64,000 nt of DNA from Mytilus galloprovincialis (lineage: Eukaryota > Mollusca > Bivalvia > Mytilida > Mytilidae). Position numbers and translations under genes: made by a program. The notes beneath the pieces are model-generated. The model was not told where the DNA came from, made no database searches, and saw nothing but the letters and a program-made list of their open reading frames with translations. This document shows positions 35,901 through 44,885 of this stretch, in pieces. The stretch spans positions 25,670,524 through 25,734,523 of the forward strand of contig NC_134845.1 in the NCBI RefSeq assembly GCF_965363235.1, read 5' to 3'. Every line of letters starts with the position of its first letter. Position 1 is the first letter of the stretch.

Positions 35901-38900
35901 CCACTTTACACAAATTTGATCCTGACTATGTTTTTTGCTACCTATCCAAATAACACTTGTTTTTTCTATATTTATCTTAAGTCCCGAGATTTCAGCATAC
36001 AATTGGAGAACACGAAGAGATGCATCGAGCGATTCTGGCGAGCCATCTAATATCAAGGATGTATCATCTGCATATTGAGAAAGTACAAACTCTGTATCAT
36101 CTATAGTAATACCCTTTATCTCCTTACTATTTCTCACCAAAATGCCTAATATTTCTGCACATAGCAAGAAAATATAAGGGGATAAAGGATCTCCCTGTCT
36201 ACAGCCTCTCTCTATAGTAAAGAATTCTGACAGACAGCAGTTTTGTGTCACCGCAGCTGTTATATTGTTATAGAAGGTTTTAACCCAGGATATAACAGAT
36301 TCACCAAAATTAAAATATCTTAATGTATCATAAAGAAATGACCACGATATGGAATCGAATGCCTTCTCAAAATCAATCAGCAGGAGAATTCCTGGAATAT
36401 TATTTTCTTCAGTAAAATGTAGAATATCATATATTAATCTACAATTTTCGCCTATATATCTACCTGGAACAAAACCAGTTTGATCCGAACTTATTAATTT
36501 TGACAAAACAGATTTTATTCTCTCTGCTATACAGCTTGATGCCAATTTATATGTAGAATTTAGTAAAGTAATAGGTCTCCAATTTTTAAGAAATTGTTTT
36601 GGTTTGCCATCTTTTGGAATACATGTATTCACTCCCTGCCTCTGGGTGACAGACATTTGGCCCTTCCCATATCCAAAATTTATAGATCTAAGGACAAATT
36701 TACCAATATCAATCCAAAAAAATTAAAAAAATTCTGCAGTGTATCCATCAGATCCTGGGGCCTGTTTATCGAAACTGTCCTAAGTTCCGTCCTAAGAATT
36801 TCTTAGGACAGAATTTAGGATAAAGTTAGGACCGACTTACGACACGTCTCAGCAAGCACATCGAAGCTATCTTAGGAATATCTTAGCTAGGACGTCCTAA
36901 CCGATGTCTTAAGTATTGGCGGAAAAGAAAATACAAATTAAATATGAAAAAAAAAATATGATATCAAATTTTATCAATACTTTTTGTTTTTTTTAAATAT
37001 GATTAATTAGAAACTAGTTTTAGATTAAACGTAATAAATAATTGTACATTTAATCTGTGTAAAACAAAACAGAAGAAAAAAAAATAACTACAAATTATCA
37101 AACTAATTGTAAACAAGATATAATTATAATCGGTAAAAATCATTACATGTTTTTGAGTGAGTTGAATTCGAGGTGTCACGGTTTTATTCTTCAACAGTTG
37201 AAAGGCAAATCTCGTGCATTTTTCAAATAAATACGGAGACTTTCAACTAATTTACTACTGCTAAAAAATAATACGTGTGAAAATGAGCAAAAGACGAAAT
37301 TAGAATGTATCCTAAAGTTAGGACCATCCTAAGACCCTCTTAAGACACCTAAATTGGTATCCTAAAGTTAGGACAATTCCTAGGATTTTCCTAAGTTGAG
37401 ACATGTTTGATAAACCCATTTAGGACTAAGATGTGTCCTAAGTTGGTCTTAGGACACGTCCTAATCCTAAGAGAGCTTCGATAAACAGGCCCCAGGACTT
37501 TTGTTATTTTTCATCCTCTTTAATGCTGCAGTTAATTCAGAAAAAATAATATTTCCCTCCAATAATTGCTTTTCATCCTCACTAAGTTTCGGTATCTCGT
37601 CATAACAACATTCCCGTGTTAAATCAACCTTTTTTAAACAATCTTGTTTTCTATAAAGTTTTTCATAAAACACCTTTGTCTGATTTAAGATTTCTTTTTG
37701 TTCCTCCACTATAACACCATTTTCTAAAGTAAGTTTTTGAATAGTCTTATTAATATAATTTCTAGTCTCTAGATTTAAAAAAAAAATGGTGGGTTTTTCT
37801 CCTTCTTCAATCCACTGACTTATTGACCTAACATATTGTCCCTGAACCTTCTTTTGTCTATATATTTTAAGTTCTGCTTTTTTCTGATCTATCTCTTTCA
37901 GATTTTCTACTGTTAGAGCATTTTCTTATAATTGTTTTAATTTTGAAATAATTTCATTTTCAATTTTTATACCTGCCTTTTTTTTATAAGAGGCATATGA
38001 AATAGTTTTACCACGTATTTCTGTGAGTAAAGTTTCGAAAAATAACTGGTCATCAACAGTAAATTCAATTTCAGAGTTGTCAATATTTTGTAAATTTTCC
38101 TTTCTATATATCTTGACAGCATATTGTTCTTTTACTATACTTATGAGGTTTTTAATCTCTTTAACATAGTCAGTATCATGAAGAAGGGAATCAGCATGTT
38201 TACTTAAGAAATTTATCCTGCCTGCACCACTTATTGCGGACCTGTTTCTGTATTGTTATGAATTACAATTCATGACTAAAATCAGCAAAGACCCATCGAA
38301 ACAACATCTGATTCAAACATGCAATAACACTTTTAGATATTTGGATGATACATGTATATTGTCTCTCAATAATGACGACTTCAGTATGTACAAAAAACTT
38401 CAGTATGTACAAAAAAGAGATGTATCCTGCCGACCTGACTTTAAATAAAACTAATATTAACAATTAAAAAGTATAATCACAAAAATACTGAACTCCGAGA
38501 AAAATTTAAAACGGAAAGTCCCTTATCAAATGGCATTATCAAAAGCTCAAACACATCAAACGAATGGATAAACTTCTCACATGTATGACAGTCTTATCAA
38601 ATTCTATTATTTTATGACGTCGTGCGGTAGTTTGTATATATTACAAAATCATATTCACGGACCGAATAAAAATGTCTTTTAAAAGTCGGCTTGAACAGTT
38701 AAATAATAGAATTCCTTGCAATTGGCTTCACGCGAAATTTTATCTTCGGTCGAAGCTTAAAAAAGGATACTTTTAAAATTTTCCCTTTCCACATTAATTT
38801 TGTTAAAGTGTTCAGAACATGGAGAATTCCTAATTGTTGGTCCTTCATCTGCTGTTTGCGAACTCTAACTCTATCAACTAGTCTTAGACTATTGGTTTGA

Positions 38901-40184
38901 CTTTTGTAGTTTTGATTAAAAGTGTTTTACTTCGTCCCACTTCTATCATTTCGCACCGGCACGTTCAACATCTTAGATCACCACATTTTTGTCCTTTGAC
39001 ATCTTCTGTGTACTGAATATGTTTTGTAATATATACAAACTACCATAAGACGTTACCATTAGGTAAAGTCACATGTTGTTACTATTAACGATAACAATTC
39101 TGTCTGATGAACTGTAGGAGATGAGGTGAAAGCGCTAGTAGAAACAATGTTGGATTTATAAGAAGATTTTTTGTATTCTTTATTTTAAACTATATGTATA
39201 CTATATAAAACGACTCTAAACAGCACAAAATCTAAAAATGTATAGGAACACATTTGTGTTCTTCCCTCGCCGGGATTGGAACTCATTATATTGAAATATC
39301 TGGACAACACAGCATGCAATGTGACTAGCTCTCTAGACCACATGACAACCTAGACTGAACTTAAAATTTAGATTTTATTGCAGTAGTGTTACCTTTCCTC
39401 GTCAATAGAATGTATAGTGTGTATGCATGCCGATGAAATTGAGGGCAGATTAGCTAAATTATCTGTCTAAAGGGTCGTAAGATTCAGTCACAGAAACAAA
39501 AATGTATTTGATATTTAGGTCTTATCAAGTGTTAACACTACGACAGATCGATCCCAACACGACTGAAAACACATATTCAATTCATAATTACTGTAAATAT
39601 CAGTATAACAATGTTAAATCTGCAAATTTGTGGAAGCAAATGTGTTCATCCCTCGACGGGATTGGAACTCCTGCATACATAAATTTATACAAATGAAAAC
39701 GAACATGGCAACTCTGGTACTTTAATAAAATTTAAGCAGTTCAGAAATAATTAAACAGAAAATTAATTTCAAAACAAATTCAGTCATTTAATGTGGCTGC
39801 GTACTTAAACATCTAAAATGAATACCACACTACGATTTAAACTGAAAAGAAAAACACTGCGCGAATTAGAACTACACCTTTTCATTGATCCTATTGTGCC
39901 AAAACTTTAATTTTCTTATCCAAAATCTTTCCCGTTCTAGTCTTTTTTCCCCTAGACTAAGCAGTGTTGTGGTCTCTGACTGTTATATATGGTCAGACGA
40001 TTCAGATCAGCCTAAGTGTAGTCAATATATCTCAAATTTCCACTGAGAGGAAGGTCTGCCTTGTATTCAATGACATATCTCAATCGATCAATCTACAAAA
40101 ACATACTAAACCTATGGAATAGTAATTATAACTTACTTGTACACTACCAATAACACAAAAGACCACTACTAAAACTGACCACAT
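27683..40184 (-). CDS. secreted Kunitz-WAP-WAP-lustrin protein, 6 exons, 249 aa
   Basis: Exons 40184-40137, 33178-32998, 32283-32227, 29657-29493, 28357-28199 and 27822-27683 join perfectly in phase (introns 0,1,1,1,1). Order: signal peptide 1-16; Kunitz domain 17-76 with Cys 22, 31, 47, 55, 68, 72 at canonical spacing and P1 Lys32; a 19-residue Cys cluster 77-95; WAP four-disulfide cores 96-150 and 151-203, eight Cys each; a lustrin-type six-Cys domain 204-249, then the stop. Kunitz and WAP domains usually inhibit serine proteases, and Lys at P1 suggests trypsin-like targets. Lustrin/WAP combinations occur in molluscan shell-matrix proteins, so roles in biomineralisation, mucosal defence or byssus are all open. 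AATAAA lies 11 bases after the stop (27672-27667, minus). Domain calls are direct; function is inference. Confidence 0.93.
28199..28357 (-). CDS. WAP domain 2 exon
   Basis: Acceptor TTCTTTAG, donor GTAATT, phase 1-1. Eight Cys: [24 protein letters not shown]. Clearly a duplicate of WAP 1, including the trailing ATGG/PTGG linker. Confidence 0.95.
29493..29657 (-). CDS. WAP domain 1 exon
   Basis: Acceptor TTGCTTTAG, donor GTAATT, phase 1-1. Eight Cys in WAP order (C-P-P-P..., [19 protein letters not shown]). The exon also codes a short linker [11 protein letters not shown]. Confidence 0.95.
30194..30644. mobile_element. nested 451-bp TIR element
   Basis: Perfect 22-bp TIRs (CGTCGCTGGGCTTCTAAAAT plus GT; right end exact complement) flanked by a GTAT target duplication (30190-30193 and 30645-30648). 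Internal sequence is AT-rich and non-coding. Confidence 0.85.
30656..30838 (+). repeat. 183-bp perfect direct repeat, copy 1
   Basis: Identical, as far as I could compare, to 31583-31765, 927 bases away, inside the family D element. Confidence 0.9.
31583..31765 (+). repeat. 183-bp perfect direct repeat, copy 2
   Basis: Matches 30656-30838 base for base, from GTTCGTGCATTGTACAGG to GCGTTTAACTACTA. The ORF at 31421-31741 overlaps it and is not a gene. Confidence 0.9.
31870..31925 (+). repeat. SINE core fragment
   Basis: Holds GACGAAACGCGCGTCTGGCG (31878-31897) followed by a 'tattcctggta' block, the shared core seen in several repeats of the window. Confidence 0.6.
32227..32283 (-). CDS. 57-nt cysteine-cluster exon
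   Basis: Acceptor CTTTATAG, donor GTAAGT, phase 1-1. Encodes [19 protein letters not shown], six Cys in 19 residues around a Pro-rich turn. No known domain recognised; it links the Kunitz and WAP modules. Confidence 0.85.
32335..32604 (-). pseudogene. duplicate promoter and signal-peptide exon, start codon lost
   Basis: About 270 bases, roughly 95 percent identical to 40072-40339. The exon copy (32448-32401) still encodes the same 15 residues after the first codon and keeps donor GTAAGT. The initiator is ATA instead of ATG, and an in-frame TAA lies four codons further upstream. TATAAATA is kept at 32497-32490. It sits in the intron between the Kunitz and Cys-cluster exons, only 117 bases from the latter. 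Its phase-0 donor could not splice in frame to the phase-1 Cys-cluster exon. Confidence 0.88.
32863..32949. repeat. (GA)43 microsatellite
   Basis: Uninterrupted GA dinucleotides, 87 bases. On the transcribed (minus) strand of the Kunitz-WAP-lustrin gene it reads as a long TC pyrimidine tract just after the Kunitz exon donor. Confidence 0.97.
32998..33178 (-). CDS. Kunitz domain exon
   Basis: Acceptor TTATGTAG, donor GTAAGA. Encodes [20 protein letters not shown], then [24 protein letters not shown] and ECQEKC. Cys spacing 8-15-7-12-3 is canonical. The exon starts in phase 0 and ends in phase 1. A long (GA)n tract lies 48 bases past the donor in the intron. Confidence 0.95.
33340..33405 (+). 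repeat. SINE family B tail fragment
   Basis: Carries GAGTTGTGTCATTGGCACTC and 'ataccac', the 3' tail of family B. Confidence 0.55.
34005..34209 (+). mobile_element. Penelope-like reverse transcriptase relic, 5' part
   Basis: Conceptual pieces MGTDC, then [16 protein letters not shown] and [14 protein letters not shown] match the motif B and motif C (YLDD) regions of Penelope-like reverse transcriptases. A 2-base loss after MGTDC and an in-frame TAG show it is dead. It is cut off at 34209 by the poly-T that ends the minus-strand LINE. Confidence 0.75.
34650..36656 (-). pseudogene. LINE ORF2: reverse transcriptase and C-terminal zinc region
   Basis: 668 open codons. Visible: [49 protein letters not shown] (palm Asp), [23 protein letters not shown] (catalytic YADD), KLLGITF, then a [18 protein letters not shown] zinc-binding segment. 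Reading shifts frame at about 34665, and the true C-terminus continues in 34690-34445 ([18 protein letters not shown]). A TAA replaces the expected Lys codon just upstream (about 36735). Confidence 0.9.
36754..37493. mobile_element. TIR transposon with CCTAAG arrays inside LINE ORF2
   Basis: Ends are complementary (GGGGCCTGTTTATCGA and TCGATAAACAGGCCCC with one offset). Both subterminal regions hold arrays of the word CCTAAG or its complement CTTAGG, in many copies, a pattern of transposase-binding arrays. It separates the codons for NNKSPG from GSDGYTAEF of the LINE. Interior AT-rich, no transposase. The target duplication is not clear. Confidence 0.8.
37494..38217 (-). pseudogene. LINE ORF2 upstream segment
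   Basis: Contains IEEGEKPT, a frameshift at an A/T run (about 37770), [34 protein letters not shown] and [12 protein letters not shown], the linker before the RT domain. A TAA also interrupts it near 37925. It would join [10 protein letters not shown] beyond the inserted TIR element. Confidence 0.8.
38217..38445 (+). mobile_element. Penelope-like reverse transcriptase relic, 3' part
   Basis: Repeats the 34041-34209 segment at roughly 88 percent identity ([23 protein letters not shown]) and then continues downstream with the [17 protein letters not shown] region in a shifted frame. Together with the 5' part it frames the LINE. Confidence 0.7.
39240..39360 (-). repeat. tRNA-derived SINE head (A and B box)
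   Basis: On the minus strand a TGGTCTAGAGAG A-box-like word (39341-39330) is followed about 50 bases later by GTTCCAATCCCGGCGAGGG, close to the B-box consensus with one mismatch. A second B-box-like copy is at about 39648-39665. No tRNA cloverleaf could be drawn, so this is not called a tRNA gene. Confidence 0.45.
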
Positions 40185-40339
40185 TGTTACAAATCAAGCC
40201 AAGAGAAAATATTACTGGTTCTCAGTATTTATATTCTCATATTATCGAAATGATTACATAATTATTGTGTTAAATGTTCATATAAAATATTTTATGTTAC
40301 GTAATGTTGACAGATTTTCATCTAAAACCACAATCATAA
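40072..40339 (-). promoter_or_regulatory. TATA promoter of the Kunitz-WAP-lustrin gene (duplicated block)
   Basis: TATAAATA at 40233-40226 lies 42 bases upstream of the ATG, which predicts a very short leader of roughly 15-20 bases. The block from intron 1 through about 155 bases of upstream sequence recurs at 32335-32604. Confidence 0.65.
40137..40184 (-). CDS. signal-peptide exon of the Kunitz-WAP-lustrin gene
   Basis: ATG at 40184-40182 opens [16 protein letters not shown], a compact signal peptide, ending at donor GTAAGT in phase 0. The Kunitz exon starts in phase 0 with Ala, giving a plausible cleavage near VQ-A. The whole exon and its promoter have a second copy at 32335-32604. Confidence 0.85.
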
Positions 40340-41810
40340 ATTAGCAGATTGGTGCAAACGTCAGGTAAATTCAATTTTAACCACCGTTATAAGGAAGGGA
40401 TATTCCACTAAGAGGCTTATTTGTATTATAGTATTTAAAATTCCTTCTATGAGAATATTTTGTTAGGTAAAAAAATGAACTATATGATTTTTTTATTACA
40501 TATTGAACTGATTAATGTACTTTTAAACAGAAATTTAAAGGGGTTATATTTTTTTACCATGATCAATTTGTGAAACTCCATAGATTGTAATGAAACTTGA
40601 ACAGACGGTGATCTTTAAAAAAAATAGCATCATTCTGAACATCATAACAGCTTGATTTTGTGTAATTATATAATGACCTTATTGTCCTGCTTAATGGACT
40701 TCATTTTTACAGACATCATTACCATTTTACATTGACACAGGCAAGCAAAGGCGCTGTTAACGAGATTTAAAGCATAGCGACCAAACTATTCCCGACATTT
40801 TGTCCAAGGTCGTTGCAAAAGAGGTAGGAGATAGAAAAAAAAATCGAAAACTGCAATGATTTCCAACCCATCTCGCACCCGTCCATTCAAAACGTTGAAA
40901 AACTTACGCACAACACGCCTTGAAGTTATAAAACTTTTGAGTCATTTTTGTGAACTAATACTCCAAAATCGACCAATCAAATTGCTGGTTTTCAAGTTTC
41001 GAGCTTGATTTTTGTGCTCCATTCAGTGAGGAAAGTTTTATGATTACAAGGCCAGGTCTTCTGAAAATTACCTTCATCATTCTGAGTTTCAACAATATAT
41101 AAGATTTTGAAATTATTAAACACCAAAAGAGCATGCATACATCGTAGGCCATAGACCATCCAAACTTGAGCTATGACTGTTCGAGTTGCAACTGTTTGTC
41201 TATGCCAACGTACCAATCTAATAAGTTTAATAAAATGACATTTAACGCGGCAGGTTTGAGAACGATGCAACAATAGTTTACATTGCAACGCGTTTAATGT
41301 CACTCGTTACTGAACTTTTTACACTTATTTTCCGTACCTAATATACTTAAAAGATAAGAAGAGTCATAACAATATACTACGATAAGTGCACAGGTACTTA
41401 TTCTAGTTGTTTAATGTTCTCCAATTTATAGAAAAAACACACGCATTTAGATTTTTTTTTATATAATATTTTATATGAAAAATACATCAAAAATAAAAAC
41501 AAAACAGAAAGTAGCGTTAACAATATTTTGTACTAGTATAAGCTGTTAAAGCATTAAAATCATTGACATTTTAATGTGTTAAACGCCTATAATATAGAGT
41601 AACACGTTTACCATCATCAATAATAATGTTTATGATTAGAAAGAAGGAAGACGTACTTTTTATAATCAATTTGCGATTGGATGGGGTTTACAACACATTA
41701 GGATTGGACAAAAAATAAAAGAAAAGAGAAAATTAAGGAAAAAAGGAAAATGATGGAATGCTTAAATATTACGAAAATGTACAAGTAAAAGAAAAGAAAG
41801 AATAACTGCT
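40340..41810. other. intergenic, no gene seen
   Basis: Upstream of the minus-strand gene. AT-rich, with poly-A/T patches. Short frames at 40955-41303 have no domain or splice support. Confidence 0.4.
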
Positions 41811-41814
41811 TAAG

Positions 41815-42905
41815 CCCCAGTCCCACTAGACCACGATCGCACCACGCTCATCCCGATCTAAAATTATTTCAGATCGTGGTGAGGTCGCGGTATGAGTTGC
41901 AAGAAAATGTAAATGTTCGTTTCTGTCACGTTGCTACCACGTCCTCATTACGCATCTACAATGCATGATCCCGCTACGATTATACAACGTTCTCATCACG
42001 CTTATTCTGCGACCTCACTACGATTATCACTATCTTATTACGCTCATCACGTCATCACTACGACCATACCATAGTTTATTTGATTGCAAAACGATCTTAT
42101 GACGCTTCTACTGGGATTACAGCACGATCTTACCACGACAATACTACGATCATACCACGTACGTTCATACCGCAATTTTACTACGCTCCCAGCAATAACA
42201 TCAACATCATGTTCCATATGAATACTATATACTGCACCTAGTTGTGTTTATTTCCTAAATAAAGTAACACAGCTATATTTTGTACTATGTTAATTTCATC
42301 ATGGAACACTTTTTCCACAGTGAGGAGTACATTACGGGTTGGAAATAAGTTTGAAATATGTGTTAGAATTAAGATAGCTATCATTTTATATATTTAAGTT
42401 GCAGTATAAAAACAATATAAGGTCAATGTCAGAAAAATATCATTTTTTTTTTATCTCGGCGCAAAACTCGGGAAGGGCTCGGTAGAACCTTGCCTTTCCC
42501 CAGTTTCTCAGCCTCATAAAAAAAAGTTGATATTTTTCTGACGTTGGCCTAATACTGATTATGTATCATTCCTTCTATTTCCCATTGATACGTAGAGTTT
42601 CTGGAAACCACACAGTCATGCAACCATAATCTACGTAAGGGTAAGGGTAGAGGTAAAGACAGATGGAGATCTGATAGTAACGAATCATAATCCAGAAGAT
42701 ATATGTCGGACCGACCAATTCAACCTGAATCACAACTTATTGCTGGTCCATCAAATGCTCCCCGAATTCACATGTAGAATCGCGCTTTTGCTATGCTGTC
42801 GCTATGTTGGTACATCGTCCTTTGTGATTTTACTACGACCTTACTGCGCTCTCACTACGCTTTTACTACGACCTGATTTCGCCACGACCGCACTACGATT
42901 GTTAG
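41815..42905. repeat. quasi-periodic ACTACGAYC repeat with central hairpin
   Basis: Two blocks (41815-42200 and 42770-42905) are made of degenerate words such as CACTACGATTATCAC, TACTACGATCATACC and CTCACTACGCTTTTACTACG, about 10-13 bases apart. Between them lies AT-rich sequence with a hairpin at 42420-42552. Probably one non-autonomous element with an insertion, or an expanded satellite-like tract. Confidence 0.6.
42420..42552. repeat. fold-back hairpin
   Basis: Arms AGGTCAATGTCAGAAAAATA and the near-complement TATTTTTCTGACGTTGGCCT, extended by T/A runs, around a loop with GGGAAGGGCTCGGTAGAACC. Confidence 0.75.
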
Positions 42906-44399
42906 GTTAGGGTCAAATTTATTCTAGATTGACTGGACTACAAAAAATAAAGTAGAAGACAGAATGATATACAGCAAAAAGTATCAGAAAGACAACGTCT
43001 ACAAATATATTAAATGCCTAATACTGCCATTTGGTGTAACTGCAGGAAACAAGTAGCAGACTGATTTTGTAAATAAAGTGGAAATTTAAAAGTTACCTCC
43101 TTAACTTGTGATGACGAACGTTTCTGATGTTGATTGCATACATTTCTATATTAGAAAACTGAAACTGAAATGAAAGAATTTTTCTCTTTTCGTCATGTAA
43201 AGGTTCCAATCTTACTTGTTTAAAAAGATGAATATCTACTGACCAGTTTTTACATTGGACACGGCCGACACTCGGCTAACCGAGAGTTTGGTCGGTTAAT
43301 CTATATTGAGTATGCGGCTATATCGGCGGTTGGTCTGTTAATCGGGTTGGCTAAAGTCTGTTAATCAGGTGTTATCGAGAAAATCACTGCAAGGTCATTA
43401 TGTTTCATTGTATAACTTTTTAATTATATTTATATCATAAAAACTATTCATGTCTGACAAAACGATTTGGAGTACTGAATCCAGTGGTGTAATTATTTTT
43501 TGTCTAGCTTTAATAAACGATCTATAAAATGAAAAGGCGAGTTACTCATCAGTAAATTTATACACATTTTACACACACAAAATGTACACAAAAATGACAA
43601 GTTGGTTGAGTTTACTTGCATGCAATATTTTGAACATCGAAAAAAGACAGGCATTATGTTTGTTTACCATATTAACATCAATATGTGAAAAATCTACACG
43701 AAAAACTGTATGTTGGTGACATAAATCAATTTTTGATAAACGTGTGGTCTGTTAATGGGTCGGATGTATAAAACTCGGTCTGTTAATTGGTCTGTTAAGA
43801 GTTATGAATGACATTACAAGCATAATTTAATTGCTATATGGGGTGTTATCTGAATAAAGGGATAGACTCAAGATTAGTGGCTAGAATATATGGAAACAAC
43901 ACATGAACAATGAAACATAAGTTTAGACAATGGAATCTGAAATTGATAGAAATGGTTTCAAAAAGTGTAATATCAAAGTAATATTAATTTCAAAAGACAA
44001 TACTACCGGAAATAAACTCCTGGTAGATACCAGGATTGAAATTTTATATTTACGCCTTATATTTAAGCCAGACACGCGTTTTGTCTACGAAAAACTCATC
44101 AGTGACGAAAAAAATGTTTAAAAGGCCAAATAAAAAACCGAAGTTGAAAAGCATTGAGGAAACACAACTAATACCGGCGTCACACATCAGCGTATAGCAC
44201 TGTCGTGTTCAAAATCATTTACGCTGCCAATACGCTAGTAATTTTGGATGCATTTAACCTGTCAATCATATTTGTAACGTGTGCAAAACGAGCTTTAAAC
44301 GTGTATTGGGCGTACTAGAAACGTATGTTGGCGTATGTTGTATGTTTTTTTATGCTGCATACAAATTTCCTGGGATTGTAGCGTTCATCAAACGTATTT

Positions 44400-44675
44400 A
44401 CTTTCCTTCATTGGCTAGAGGAATAGGGGAGGGTTGATATCTCATAAACATGTTTATCCCCGCCCCAATTTTGCGCCTGTCCCAAGTCGGGAGCCTCTGG
44501 CCTTTGTTAGTCTTGTGTGATCTAGTATACATATTTTTTTAAGGGGCCAGCTGAAGGACGCCTACGGGTGCGTGAGTTTCTCTCTACATTGAAGACCCAT
44601 TGGTGGCCTTGGCCTGCTCTATGGTCGGGTTGTTGTCGCTTTGACACATTCCCCATTTCCTTTCTCAATTTTACC
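44400..44675 (+). repeat. SINE-like family C, short copy nested in family D
   Basis: Same blocks as 23500-23855 (TGGCTAGAGGAATAGGGGAG, CCTACGGGTGCGTGAGTTTC, TCGCTTTGACACATTCCCCA), with an internal part missing. It sits between 'caaacgtattta' and 'ttgtatttcgacgtact' of the host element. Confidence 0.75.
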
Positions 44676-44718
44676 GTGGGGCTTTGTATTTCGACGTACT
44701 ACAAACTTATGCCACGCG

Positions 44719-44885
44719 CAGGGGCGGATGCAGAAATTTTCGAAAGGGGGGGGGGGGGTGTTAACCCAGGGCACCCAGGGCAAAGGGGGGGGGGGGTGCA
44801 AAACATATGTCCCGATACAAATGCATTGATCGGCAAAAATAAAGGGGGGGTGCGCACCCCCGGAACCCCCCTGGATCCGCCACTG
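44719..44885. mobile_element. G-rich MITE family E with 5-bp target duplication
   Basis: Ends CAGGGGCGGATGCAG and CTGGATCCGCCACTG, flanked by ACGCG on both sides (44714-44718, 44886-44890). The related element at 31705-31750 has the uninterrupted site CCACGCGCGTTTTACGATTG, which confirms the insertion. Long G runs inside. ORFs across it are not genes. Confidence 0.85.

Larger units (their letters stand above)
34213..38217 (-). mobile_element. degenerate L1/Tx1-like LINE, 5' truncated
   Basis: Minus-strand non-LTR element ending in a poly-A (poly-T at 34210 on +). ORF2 is present from the region between endonuclease and RT through the C-terminus; no endonuclease domain is seen, so it is 5' truncated. 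It is disrupted by a frameshift near 37770, a TIR element at about 36754-37493, a nonsense codon near 36735 and a frameshift near 34665. The ORF2 style ([17 protein letters not shown], zinc-ribbon C-terminus) fits the L1/Tx1 group. Confidence 0.85.

Noticed and set aside
39240..39360. A genuine tRNA gene on the minus strand
   Set aside because: A and B box-like words are present, but no acceptor stem or cloverleaf can be formed; treated as a SINE head.
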